Made by a program: the position numbers and the translations under genes. 54,540 nucleotides of DNA from Lamprocystis purpurea DSM 4197. Its GTDB lineage: Bacteria; Pseudomonadota; Gammaproteobacteria; Chromatiales; Chromatiaceae. Below the pieces are notes generated by a model, which was not told the origin of the DNA, made no database searches, and worked only from the letters and a program-made list of their open reading frames with translations. Numbering within the stretch: position 1 is the stretch's first letter; each line of letters opens with the position of its first letter. The stretch is from contig NZ_KB902362.1 in NCBI RefSeq assembly GCF_000379525.1, forward strand, positions 38,305 through 92,844, given 5' to 3'. Positions 47,701 through 54,540 of the stretch are shown here, piece by piece.

Positions 47701-50431
47701 GATGCCTGCGTATGGGCCCGCGTCCGCGGCGGCTGTCCCGCTTCATCCGCCAGTCACCGCGCGCCCTTCGATCGATATCCTCCACGCCCGCGAACACAAC
47801 CTCAAAGACCTCACGGTCGCCATCCCGCGCGGCCGCTTCACTGTCATCACCGGTGTTTCCGGCAGCGGCAAGAGCACCCTGGCCTTCGATATCCTGTTCG
47901 CCGAGGGCCAGCGGCGTTATCTGGAGTCGCTGAACGCCTACGCCCGCCAGTTCGTCCAGCCGGCCGCGCGGGCGGATGTGGAAGCGGTGCACGGCATCCC
48001 GCCGACGGTCGCCATCGAGCAGCGGGTGAGCCGGGGCGGGGCCAAGAGTACCCTGGGCACCCAGACCGAGATCCATCACTTTCTGCGCCTGCTCTATGTG
48101 AAACTCGGCACTCAGTATTGCCCGGCGTGCGACATTCCGATCGAGCCCATGACGCCGGAGGCGATCCTGGCGCGCATTCTGCGCGATCATGGGGGTCAGC
48201 GGATCACCCTGATGGCCCCGCTGGTGGTCGCCCGCAAAGGGCTCTATGCCGAGTTGGCCGAGTGGGCGGCCCGCAAGGGGTGGACTGTCCTGCGAGTCGA
48301 CGGCGCGCCGGTGCAGACTCAGGGCTGGCCGCGGCTGGACCGCTTCCGCGAGCATTCCATCGACCTGCCGGTCGGCGAGGTGCGCATCACCCCGCAAGCG
48401 GAGCCGGACCTGCGGGCGCTGCTCGATCAGGCCCTGGATTTGGGCAAGGGGCTGGTACGGGTGGTGCGTCTCACGCCGGAGGGCTGGGGCGCGGAAACTC
48501 CCTATTCGCTCCAGCGCGCCTGCCCCGGTTGCGGACGCGCCTTCGCGGAGCCGGACCCGCGGCAGTTCAGCTACAACTCCAAGCAGGGCTGGTGCCTGGC
48601 CTGTCTTGGGACTGGACTCGAAATCCCCGACTTCGACGCCGAACAGAGCGGCGCCGAGGATCAATGGCTGGAGCCGCTCGAACAGCATCAGACCTGCGGC
48701 CAGTGTCGGGGTGCGCGCCTGAACCCGGAGACCCTGGCGGTGCGCTTCCGCGGTCGCTCAATCGCCGACTTGTCCGCCCTGACCGTGACGGCGGCGACGC
48801 GGGTGCTGGACGACCTGGTGCTCGACGCGCGCGAGCAGGCCATCGCCCATGACCTGCTCGGCGAGGTGCGTGAGCGGCTCAGCTTTCTCGTCCATGTGGG
48901 TCTGGGTTATCTGACCCTGGACCGGGGCGCGCCGACGCTCTCCGGCGGCGAAGCCCAGCGCATCCGGCTCGCCGCCCAGCTCGGATCGAACCTGCAAGGG
49001 GTCTGCTATGTGCTGGACGAGCCCAGCATCGGCCTGCATCCGCGGGATAACCGGCTGCTGCTCCAGACGCTGACGCGGCTGCGCGATCGGGGAAACACCG
49101 TCGTGGTGGTGGAGCACGACGAGGAGACCATTCGGCGTGCCGAGCATGTCATCGACCTGGGGCCCGGCGCCGGCGTCCAGGGTGGGTTCGTGGTCGCCGA
49201 GGGGACGGCCGCGGATTTGATCGCCGCTTCCGCCTCGATCACCGGCCGCTATCTGGCGCGGACCCGCGGTCATGGCCTGGGCGAAGCCCGTCCGCGCCGG
49301 CCGGCTCCGGGTAAGGGCGAGTGGCTCGCCATCCGCGGGGCCGGGCTGCACAACCTCAAGAACCTGGATGTACGGTTGCCGCTGCGGCGGCTGGTGTGTG
49401 TTACCGGAGTCTCGGGGTCGGGCAAGTCCAGCCTGGTGCGCGATGTGCTGGTGCGCAGCCTGCAGGGGTTGTTGGGGGCGGCGGACGAGGGCGCGCGTGG
49501 CGGGCGGCGGGGGGCGCGCTTGGCAGAGGCGGGGACGGCGGCGGGGGAATCGCGGCGGGACGCCGCTCCCACGGGCAGGGTCCATGGCTGCGCCGGGTTG
49601 TCGGGCTGGCATGGTCTCAGTCGGGTGCTGGAGGTGGATCAGACCCCCATCGGCAAGACACCGCGCTCCTGCCCGGCCACCTATGTCGGCTTCTGGGACG
49701 CCATCCGCAAGCTCTTTGCCGCGACCGCCGAGGCGCGCATCCTGGGTTGGAGTGCGGCGCGCTTTTCATTCAACACGCCGGGCGGGCGCTGTCCGGCCTG
49801 CGAGGGCCAGGGCGTCCAGCGCTTGGAGATGAGCTTTCTGCCCGACGTGCGCGTGCCCTGCGAGGTCTGCGGCGGCCGCCGCTTCGACCGCGAGACGCGA
49901 GAGGTCCGCTATCTGGGGCTCGACATCGGCGCCGTACTGGCGCTGGATGTCGATCGGGCGGTCGAGGTCTTTGCCGCGCACCCCGCCATCCGCCACCCGC
50001 TGACCCTGTTGCAGGACGTTGGGCTCGGCTACCTGAGCCTGGGTCAGCAGAGCCCGACCTTGAGCGGCGGCGAGGCCCAGCGCATCAAGCTGGTCACTGA
50101 ACTCACCAAGGCCCGCCCGACCGCGGACGGCACCCATCCACGCCCGACGCTTTACGTTCTGGACGAACCCACGGTCGGGCTGCACATGGCCGACGTGGAG
50201 CGCCTGATCGGCGTGCTGCACCGGCTGGTGGACGCCGGTCACACGGTGCTGGCCATCGAGCACGATCTGGACCTGATCGCCGCGGCCGACTGGGTCATCG
50301 ACCTGGGACCCGAGGGCGGCGAGGCGGGCGGACGGGTGGTGGCCGAAGGCACGCCGGAGCAGGTCGCAGCAAAGGGCGGGGAGTTGCCGACCGCGACGGC
50401 GTTGCGGGAATGGCTGGGTGGAACTGCGTGA
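44738..50431 (+). CDS. uvrA: Double-length UvrA (two UvrA proteins in tandem)
   Basis: About 1897 residues with four ABC modules. UvrA unit 1 (to about 965) has [12 protein letters not shown], the UvrB-region CRGCGREV, zinc modules CPDC...CETC and CPTC...CPDC, and signatures LSGGEVQRI and LSGGEAQRL. UvrA unit 2 starts near 1015 ([20 protein letters not shown]) with [20 protein letters not shown]...[31 protein letters not shown]...CEVC and [11 protein letters not shown]. Fused UvrA pairs of about 1800-1900 residues are known in Xanthomonas and other proteobacteria as an extra UvrA-like protein beside the normal UvrA. At 49549-49575 a dispersed palindromic repeat is read in frame ([11 protein letters not shown]). 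The ATG at 44696 is an alternative start; neither has a clear ribosome site. Confidence 0.93.
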   Translation: MPNSKDRHDCIRLRGVRQNNLKNLDLDLPLGELIVVTGVSGSGKSSLAFDTVYAEGQRRYVETFSPYARQFLDRMDRPVADRIDGIPPAIAIDQTNPVRTSRSTVGTMTELADYLKLLFARAGRLFCRGCGREVRRDTPESIWTQLTAAAPTDRPRVAICFPVPVPESLGAAAVRQLLAQQGYVRLLDEDGPVLRVVQDRLRLTEDNRGRALEAIETALDRGHGRLLVYPLGEGREPPVHDADAHRFSADLHCPDCDISYRDPQPSLFSFNSPLGACETCRGFGRVIGIDWGLVIPDPGKSLLDGAIKPIQTDSYSEIQEDLMGFAHRHGLPTDVPWRDLPQADRDWVIEGEGEWETGVWYGIRRFFAWLEGRAYKMHVRVLLSRYRSYDTCPTCSGARLKAEALDWRLVAAPTVGGDAGGEPGTPRPPALNIRDLTALPIDRCLAYVEQLDLPKALDQALDLVLTEMRSRLRYLCAVGLPYLTLDRQSRTLSGGEVQRINLTTALGTSLVNTLFVLDEPSIGLHPRDLDRVIGVLHRLRDQGNSLLVVEHDPQVLRAADRIIDIGPGPGEHGGQICFQGTPDALLAAAGSLTGDYLAGRRRVAEPRAPAPVTDTTPRLRIRGAGAHNLKRIDVAIPLHRLVVVTGVSGSGKSTLIGDVLYPALCQLKGHPTDLPGAHDGIDGADLIEDVTLLDQSPIGRTSRSNPASYVGALDELRKRFAALPLAKERGYTAGTFSFNSGNGRCPTCGGNGFEQVEMQFLADVYLRCPDCDGRRYRPEVLEVRLPPPDGAGGAALSLADVLDLTAREALARFADDAPLVRALAPLTAVGLGYLRLGQPVPTLSGGEAQRLKLAGHLAKTRRGVGRRGSGSGGGLLFLMDEPTTGLHPADIAVLIEALRRLLDQGHSLVVIEHNLDLIAAADWLIDLGPEGGDDGGALVAVGTPAEVAGHAGSHTGRALLQLETDARRVTPGIDSAGAAPAAGVREAPMPAYGPASAAAVPLHPPVTARPSIDILHAREHNLKDLTVAIPRGRFTVITGVSGSGKSTLAFDILFAEGQRRYLESLNAYARQFVQPAARADVEAVHGIPPTVAIEQRVSRGGAKSTLGTQTEIHHFLRLLYVKLGTQYCPACDIPIEPMTPEAILARILRDHGGQRITLMAPLVVARKGLYAELAEWAARKGWTVLRVDGAPVQTQGWPRLDRFREHSIDLPVGEVRITPQAEPDLRALLDQALDLGKGLVRVVRLTPEGWGAETPYSLQRACPGCGRAFAEPDPRQFSYNSKQGWCLACLGTGLEIPDFDAEQSGAEDQWLEPLEQHQTCGQCRGARLNPETLAVRFRGRSIADLSALTVTAATRVLDDLVLDAREQAIAHDLLGEVRERLSFLVHVGLGYLTLDRGAPTLSGGEAQRIRLAAQLGSNLQGVCYVLDEPSIGLHPRDNRLLLQTLTRLRDRGNTVVVVEHDEETIRRAEHVIDLGPGAGVQGGFVVAEGTAADLIAASASITGRYLARTRGHGLGEARPRRPAPGKGEWLAIRGAGLHNLKNLDVRLPLRRLVCVTGVSGSGKSSLVRDVLVRSLQGLLGAADEGARGGRRGARLAEAGTAAGESRRDAAPTGRVHGCAGLSGWHGLSRVLEVDQTPIGKTPRSCPATYVGFWDAIRKLFAATAEARILGWSAARFSFNTPGGRCPACEGQGVQRLEMSFLPDVRVPCEVCGGRRFDRETREVRYLGLDIGAVLALDVDRAVEVFAAHPAIRHPLTLLQDVGLGYLSLGQQSPTLSGGEAQRIKLVTELTKARPTADGTHPRPTLYVLDEPTVGLHMADVERLIGVLHRLVDAGHTVLAIEHDLDLIAAADWVIDLGPEGGEAGGRVVAEGTPEQVAAKGGELPTATALREWLGGTA

Positions 50432-50531
50432 GTCGCGTGATAACCTGTCGTTGTCGGAGAAGCGATGCAATGTGGTCATGAGCAACGCGCTGTCGAATGC
50501 GTTTCCATCCAATCCGTGGCGTGGGCGCACG

Positions 50532-50737
50532 GGTCTTGAACATCGTTCCGGCCGCAAGAAAACTGGAGGCCGAGGCTTTACCGTGAAGGTCGCGTAGCGA
50601 CCCCGTGGGAGCGGCGTCCCGCCGCGATGCGGTGCCGCGGTGACCTCGAACGCTGCGGCTGCACGCCAGGTCCCATCGCGGCGGGACGCCGCTCCCACGG
50701 GGGATGCGGAAGCTGACCGGAACGATAATCCAAGGTC
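50532..50737. mobile_element. 206-bp MITE-like element with 26-bp palindromic arms
   Basis: The left end GGTCTTGAACATCGTTCCGG and the right end (reverse complement GACCTTGGATTATCGTTCCG) resemble the terminal repeats at 14595 and 39662. The interior has inverted arms GTGGGAGCGGCGTCCCGCCG and CGGCGGGACGCCGCTCCCAC. The left ~100 bp is almost the same as the element entering the window's right end at 54440. It occupies most of the 348-bp gap between uvrA and the cytochrome gene; the rest of that gap shows no gene. Confidence 0.8.
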
Positions 50738-50779
50738 GAGCACCCTAAAGCACAATACTCCACTCGGATACTCAACGTC

Positions 50780-53095
50780 ATGTTCCTACACACCCTGCTG
50801 CCCCTCCTTCTATTGATCCCCATCGCCTCATCACCGCGCGCGGCGGCGGATGCGGCCGGCTATCTGGGTGTCCAGGTCTGCGGCGAATGTCACGTCAAGG
50901 AACGCGATCTGTGGCGGGATTCCTACCACGACCGGGCGATGAAGGAGCCGACGGCGCAGACCGTGCTGGGTGATTTCAATGATGTCGAGTTCACCGCCCA
51001 CGGGGTGACCTCCCGCTTCTTCAAGCGCGACGGACGTTATTTCGTGCATACCGACGGACCGGACGGGACCCTCACCGACTACCCCATTCGTTACACCTTC
51101 GGCTGGTATCCGCTCCAGCAATACCTGATCGAATTTCCCGGCGGCCGGCTGCAAGCCCTGGGCATCGCCTGGGACAGCCGTCCCACGGAGCGCGGCGGTC
51201 AGCGCTGGTTCCATCTCTATCCCAACGAGAAGATGGACCATACCAACCCGCTGCATTGGACCGGGCTGGACCAGACCTGGAACTACCAGTGCGCCGACTG
51301 TCATTCAACCGATCTGAAAAAGGGTTACGACGCCCAACGCAACGTCTATGACACTCGTTTTGTCGAGATCAATGTCGCCTGCGAGGCCTGCCACGGACCC
51401 GGCGCGCGCCATGTCGAGTGGGCGAGGGCGGCGGCGGACGCCAAGGCGGCCGGCAGTGCGCCGCCGGCGAGCGATCCGGCCCTAGGACTCGCGGTGGACC
51501 TCAAAGACCGGGACGGCGGCCAATGGCAGATCGATCCGGCGACCGGCAAACCAATGCGCAGCGTGCCCCGCACCACGCACACCCAGACCGAGACCTGTGC
51601 CCGCTGTCATTCAAGGCGCGGGCGCATCTGGGAGGAGGTGCGTCCGGGCGAAGCGCTGAATCAGGGTTTTCGGCTCGCCCTGCTGGAGCCCAACCTGTAC
51701 TTCCCGGACGGTCAGATCAAGGACGAGGTGTTCGACTTCGGGTCCTTCATCCAAAGTCGCATGTACCATCAGGGGGTAGTCTGTTCCGATTGTCATGAGC
51801 CCCATAGCCTGAAACCGATGGCTGCCGGCAATGCACTCTGTCTGCGTTGCCACCAGGCCGACCGTTACGACGTCGCGGCGCACCATCACCACGCGGAGAA
51901 CAGCACGGGCACCGCCTGCATTGCCTGTCACATGACTCAGCGGTTCTATATGGTGGTCGATGAGCGCGCCGATCATAGTCTGCGGGTGCCGCGGCCGGAC
52001 CTGTCGGCGCAGCTCGGCACCCCCAATGCCTGCAACGGCTGTCATCAGGATAAAGATGCCGCCTGGGCCGCGGCTGCCGTGGCGGGCTGGTTCCCGGACC
52101 CGGTCAACCGCAAGCCGCATTTCGGCGAAGCCCTGCATGCGGCCGACACCGGCGCTCCGGACGCGGCCTCCCGGCTGCTGGCTCTGGCCGGGGACCCGAA
52201 TCAGCCCGGCATCGCGCGGGCGACCGCGCTGGAACGGCTCCATGACCGTCCGAGTCAGGATGCGCTGCTGACCGTGCGGCGCCTGCTCGCCGACCCCGAT
52301 GCCCTGGTGCGGGCGGCCGCCGTTCGCTTTCTGGACCTGACCGATCTGCGCACCCGCGTGGAACTGGCCTGGCCCCTGCTCTCCGATCCGGTGCGCACCG
52401 TCCGCCTGGAAGCGGCCCGCGTTCTGGCGCCGCTGATGACTCAGAAAATGGGCGACGCGCTGGTCGGTGAACTGACGACCGCTTTGGAGGAATACGTGGC
52501 GGCGGAGACGGTGAACGCGGACCGGCCGGAGTCGAATCTGAACTTGGGGTCGATCGCCGCCGCGGCTGGTGAACCGGAAGTGGCGCAGCGTGCGTATCAG
52601 GCGGCCCTGCGGCTCGATCCGCGCTTTGTTCCGGCCTATGCCAACCTGGCGGACCTCTACCGTGCCCAGGGGCAGGAGTCGCAGGCGCAGGCGCAACTGC
52701 GTGCCGGGCTGGCCGTGTCCCCCGACAGTGCCGACCTGAACCACGCCTTGGGGCTCGCGCTGGTGCGCGCCAAGCGCCTGGACGCGGCACTGGAGTCGCT
52801 GCGGCGCGCGAGCGACCTGGCACCCAACAACACCCACTACGCGTATGTCTATGCAGTCGCCCTGGATGGCGCCGAGCGCACGGCCGAGTCCCTGCCGGTG
52901 CTGGAGGCCGCCGCGGCCCGCGACGGCGCGGACAGCGACCTGCTGATCGCCCTGGTCCAGTACAACGCCAAACTGGGGCGGCCGCAGGCCGCGGCGGCCT
53001 GGCTGGACAAGCTGGCGATCCTGACCCCGGCGGACCCGGCGGTGGAACAACTGCGAAAGTCGCTGGGACAGTCGTCTGGGGTGGGCTTACCATAG
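50780..53095 (+). CDS. Octaheme c-type cytochrome with HEAT-like and TPR domains
   Basis: 771 residues with a signal peptide (LLPLLLLIPIASSP, cleavage about residue 23). Eight CXXCH heme sites are visible: CGECH, CADCH, CEACH, CARCH, CSDCH, CLRCH, CIACH and CNGCH, all within about residues 34-425. A His-rich VAAHHHHAEN lies between hemes 6 and 7. The C-terminal part has HEAT-like helices (about 455-570) and then TPR repeats (AYQAALRLDPRFVPAYANLA, LRRASDLAPNNTHYAYVYA). It is presumably periplasmic. Similar octaheme-TPR proteins are common in environmental proteobacteria, but electron donors and acceptors are not known. No other respiratory gene adjoins it. Confidence 0.92.
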   Translation: MFLHTLLPLLLLIPIASSPRAAADAAGYLGVQVCGECHVKERDLWRDSYHDRAMKEPTAQTVLGDFNDVEFTAHGVTSRFFKRDGRYFVHTDGPDGTLTDYPIRYTFGWYPLQQYLIEFPGGRLQALGIAWDSRPTERGGQRWFHLYPNEKMDHTNPLHWTGLDQTWNYQCADCHSTDLKKGYDAQRNVYDTRFVEINVACEACHGPGARHVEWARAAADAKAAGSAPPASDPALGLAVDLKDRDGGQWQIDPATGKPMRSVPRTTHTQTETCARCHSRRGRIWEEVRPGEALNQGFRLALLEPNLYFPDGQIKDEVFDFGSFIQSRMYHQGVVCSDCHEPHSLKPMAAGNALCLRCHQADRYDVAAHHHHAENSTGTACIACHMTQRFYMVVDERADHSLRVPRPDLSAQLGTPNACNGCHQDKDAAWAAAAVAGWFPDPVNRKPHFGEALHAADTGAPDAASRLLALAGDPNQPGIARATALERLHDRPSQDALLTVRRLLADPDALVRAAAVRFLDLTDLRTRVELAWPLLSDPVRTVRLEAARVLAPLMTQKMGDALVGELTTALEEYVAAETVNADRPESNLNLGSIAAAAGEPEVAQRAYQAALRLDPRFVPAYANLADLYRAQGQESQAQAQLRAGLAVSPDSADLNHALGLALVRAKRLDAALESLRRASDLAPNNTHYAYVYAVALDGAERTAESLPVLEAAAARDGADSDLLIALVQYNAKLGRPQAAAAWLDKLAILTPADPAVEQLRKSLGQSSGVGLP

Positions 53096-53140
53096 GGCAC
53101 CGCGAGGCATCTATCATCATCAGCCGAATCCGGACCGCGC

Positions 53141-53731
53141 ATGCCGCTTGCCGCACTTCCCCCGATCATTCTCGCCAACTATGAATTGCACGAATGGCGT
53201 CATGCCAGCGCGATTCTCGAACGCGATTTCCCGGAGGAATGGGACGACATCTGCGATGTGTTGTCCCGCTTTCGTCTGTGTCAGACCTTCATCGCCTCCG
53301 GCGGCGGCAACAAGTCACGGGTCTCCAATTGGATCGATACGGAATTGTACGCGAGACACTGGGTCGAGAAGAAATTTGCCACCTCGGTGGTGGTCGACGG
53401 CCGTGCGATCGATAGTCCCACCCATGCGGTGGACTGCTACAAGAATCGGGTGGCGCTGGAAATTGAATGGAACAATAAAGACCCGTTCTTTGACCGCGAT
53501 CTGAATAACTTCCGTCTGCTGTTCGATCTGCGCGTCATTTCGGTCGGTGTTATCATCACCCGCTGTGATTCGTTACAGGCTATTTTCGCGCAACTCGGCC
53601 GCGGGAGCAGCTATGGTGCCTCGACGACACATATGAGCAAACTGCTGCCCAAGATCGAGGGCGGCGGCGGCGGTGGTTGTCCGGTTCTTGTTTTCGGAAT
53701 AAAAGATACCCTGTATGACACGAATTGTTAG
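53141..53731 (+). CDS. BglII/BstYI-family type II restriction endonuclease
   Basis: 196 residues. The core resembles BglII-family enzymes: AVDCYKNRVALEIEWNNKDP with catalytic-type D...E-x-E, followed by FFDRDLNNFRLLFDLRVISVG and VIITR. Related family members cut G/GATCC-like or A/GATCT sites; the site here cannot be read from sequence. It overlaps the methyltransferase gene by 17 bp. The segment KIEGGGGGGCPVLVFGI contains a run of six glycines. Confidence 0.88.
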   Translation: MPLAALPPIILANYELHEWRHASAILERDFPEEWDDICDVLSRFRLCQTFIASGGGNKSRVSNWIDTELYARHWVEKKFATSVVVDGRAIDSPTHAVDCYKNRVALEIEWNNKDPFFDRDLNNFRLLFDLRVISVGVIITRCDSLQAIFAQLGRGSSYGASTTHMSKLLPKIEGGGGGGCPVLVFGIKDTLYDTNC

Positions 53732-54401
53732 TATTACCGAACCAACGCCGGGCGAAGACCTGCTCTCCAAGGCGTGCGAGCTGTATTCCACCATTCTGGC
53801 GGATCCACCCTGGCAATTCCAGAATCGCACCGGCAAGATGGCCCCGGAGCATAAGCGACTGCTCCGCTATCCGACGATGGAAATCAAGGAGATCATGGAT
53901 CTCCCCGTGCATAAGTTCTCCGCGGCCAGATCGCATCTGTATCTCTGGGTTCCCAACGCGCTGCTCAGCGAGGGTCTACGCGTCATGGAAGCCTGGGGTT
54001 TCACTTACAAATCGAACATCATCTGGTACAAAATCCGCAAGGACGGCGGACCGGACGGCCGGGGCGTGGGCTTTTATTTCCGCAATGTCACCGAAATGAT
54101 CCTGTTTGGCGTGCGCGGCAGCATGCGGACCCTGCAGCCCGGCCGGCGCCAAGTCAATCTGCTCTCGACCCAGAAACGCGAGCACTCACGTAAGCCGGAC
54201 GAGATCTACGACATCATCGAGCGCTGCTCACCCGGTCCCTATATCGAACTGTTCGCCCGCTTTCGGCGCGAGGGCTGGGATCAATGGGGTAATGAAGACG
54301 TGGAGCGCAACTCATTCGACGGAGTCGCCATGCGCAAAGGTCACAAGGACCCGGCGCTGCGCCTCGTCGAATCGCCGGCGGGTTATCGCGGCAAGGGATG
54401 A
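53715..54401 (+). CDS. MT-A70 family DNA adenine methyltransferase
   Basis: 228 residues. The catalytic motif DPPW is present (TILADPPWQFQNRTGKMAPE), as are YLWVPNALLSEGLRVMEAWG, NIIWYKIRKDG and the C-terminal EIYDIIERCSPGPYIELFAR that closes the SAM-binding fold. These are standard for MT-A70/m6A enzymes. Its overlap with the BglII-like endonuclease makes the pair a type II restriction-modification system. The endonuclease is translated first, the less usual order, so other controls may protect the host at establishment. Confidence 0.92.
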   Translation: MTRIVSITEPTPGEDLLSKACELYSTILADPPWQFQNRTGKMAPEHKRLLRYPTMEIKEIMDLPVHKFSAARSHLYLWVPNALLSEGLRVMEAWGFTYKSNIIWYKIRKDGGPDGRGVGFYFRNVTEMILFGVRGSMRTLQPGRRQVNLLSTQKREHSRKPDEIYDIIERCSPGPYIELFARFRREGWDQWGNEDVERNSFDGVAMRKGHKDPALRLVESPAGYRGKG

Positions 54402-54439
54402 GCGGCTTTGGTCTGGTGAGGCTGTCGCGTGCGGTGTGG

Positions 54440-54540
54440 GGCCTTGATCGTCGTTGCGGCTCCAAGATCACTGGAGGTCGAGGCTTTACCGTGAAAGTCG
54501 CGTAGCGACCCTGTGGGAGCGGCGTCCCGCCGCGATGGGG
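54440..54540. mobile_element. Left part of a 50532-type MITE, cut by window edge
   Basis: It begins with GGCCTTGATCGTCGTTGCGG and then follows the 50532 element (ACTGGAGGTCGAGGCTTTAC, GTCGCGTAGCGACCCTG, GAGCGGCGTCCCGCCGCGAT) to the last base of the window. Its right half lies outside the window. Confidence 0.8.

Noticed and set aside
50524-50745. Target-site duplication around the 50532 element
   Set aside because: The flanking bases GGCGCACG and GAGCACCC match only partly and need shifted boundaries, so no duplication is claimed.

Overview
The window is GC-rich and densely coded. Its gene content (mltB, recG, ubiA, a dsbA-type oxidoreductase, pilU, creA, a tandem double-length UvrA, a multiheme cytochrome) points to a gammaproteobacterium. 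A purple-sulfur or other Chromatiales-type bacterium is my best guess, from family content only, not from a marker gene. No rRNA, tRNA or CRISPR array was seen.

Layout. 1-660 is a 146-bp tandem repeat array at the 3' end of a secreted Rhs/YD-repeat protein (663-6728, minus). 7249-16144 is mostly housekeeping: ridA, mltB, yjbQ, recG, ubiA, a DsbA-like protein, a pentapeptide-repeat protein and an O-acetylhomoserine sulfhydrylase. 16416-20321 (minus) is a three-gene run: SEC-C/TPR protein, zinc-ribbon membrane protein, uncharacterised protein. 20547-26470 carries a large DUF4062/STAND/WD40 protein and a PDC-sensor protein. 26484-28872 holds two PilU-type ATPases. 29200-34227 (minus) is a compact run: DUF3365-like c-type cytochrome, small repeat-motif protein, FAD oxidoreductase, CreA, 2OG-Fe(II) oxygenase and a periplasmic coiled-coil protein. 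34540-37198 is an asparagine-synthetase-like gene overlapping a potassium-channel-like gene.

37286-40311 is an accessory islet packed with toxin-antitoxin debris. It holds a doubly frameshifted parD, a ParE-HTH fusion, an antitoxin C-terminal relic, a strong 14-bp-arm palindrome, an AbiEi-type N-terminal domain, a MntA-HepT pair whose toxin is frameshifted, and a ParD-like antitoxin split by a 124-bp MITE with an exact 8-bp target duplication. After it come a substrate-binding protein coupled to a PAS-GGDEF-EAL-CZB protein (40312-44588), the double UvrA (44738-50431), an octaheme cytochrome with HEAT/TPR tail (50780-53095), and a BglII-like restriction enzyme with an MT-A70 methyltransferase (53141-54401).

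Across the window, intergenic gaps are filled by at least two families of small non-coding mobile repeats. One has the terminal inverted repeat GGCCTTGATC...CCGG (near 8893, 14595, 39662, 50532 and 54440). The other is a Correia-like ~92-bp element with TATAGC ends (34371, 37286, half copy 7120). The second leaves a TATAAT box pointing at ridA and at the asparagine-synthetase-like gene. The most interesting material is the toxin-antitoxin islet, the MITE families with visible insertion footprints, the STAND/WD40 protein, and a palindromic repeat absorbed in frame into uvrA.
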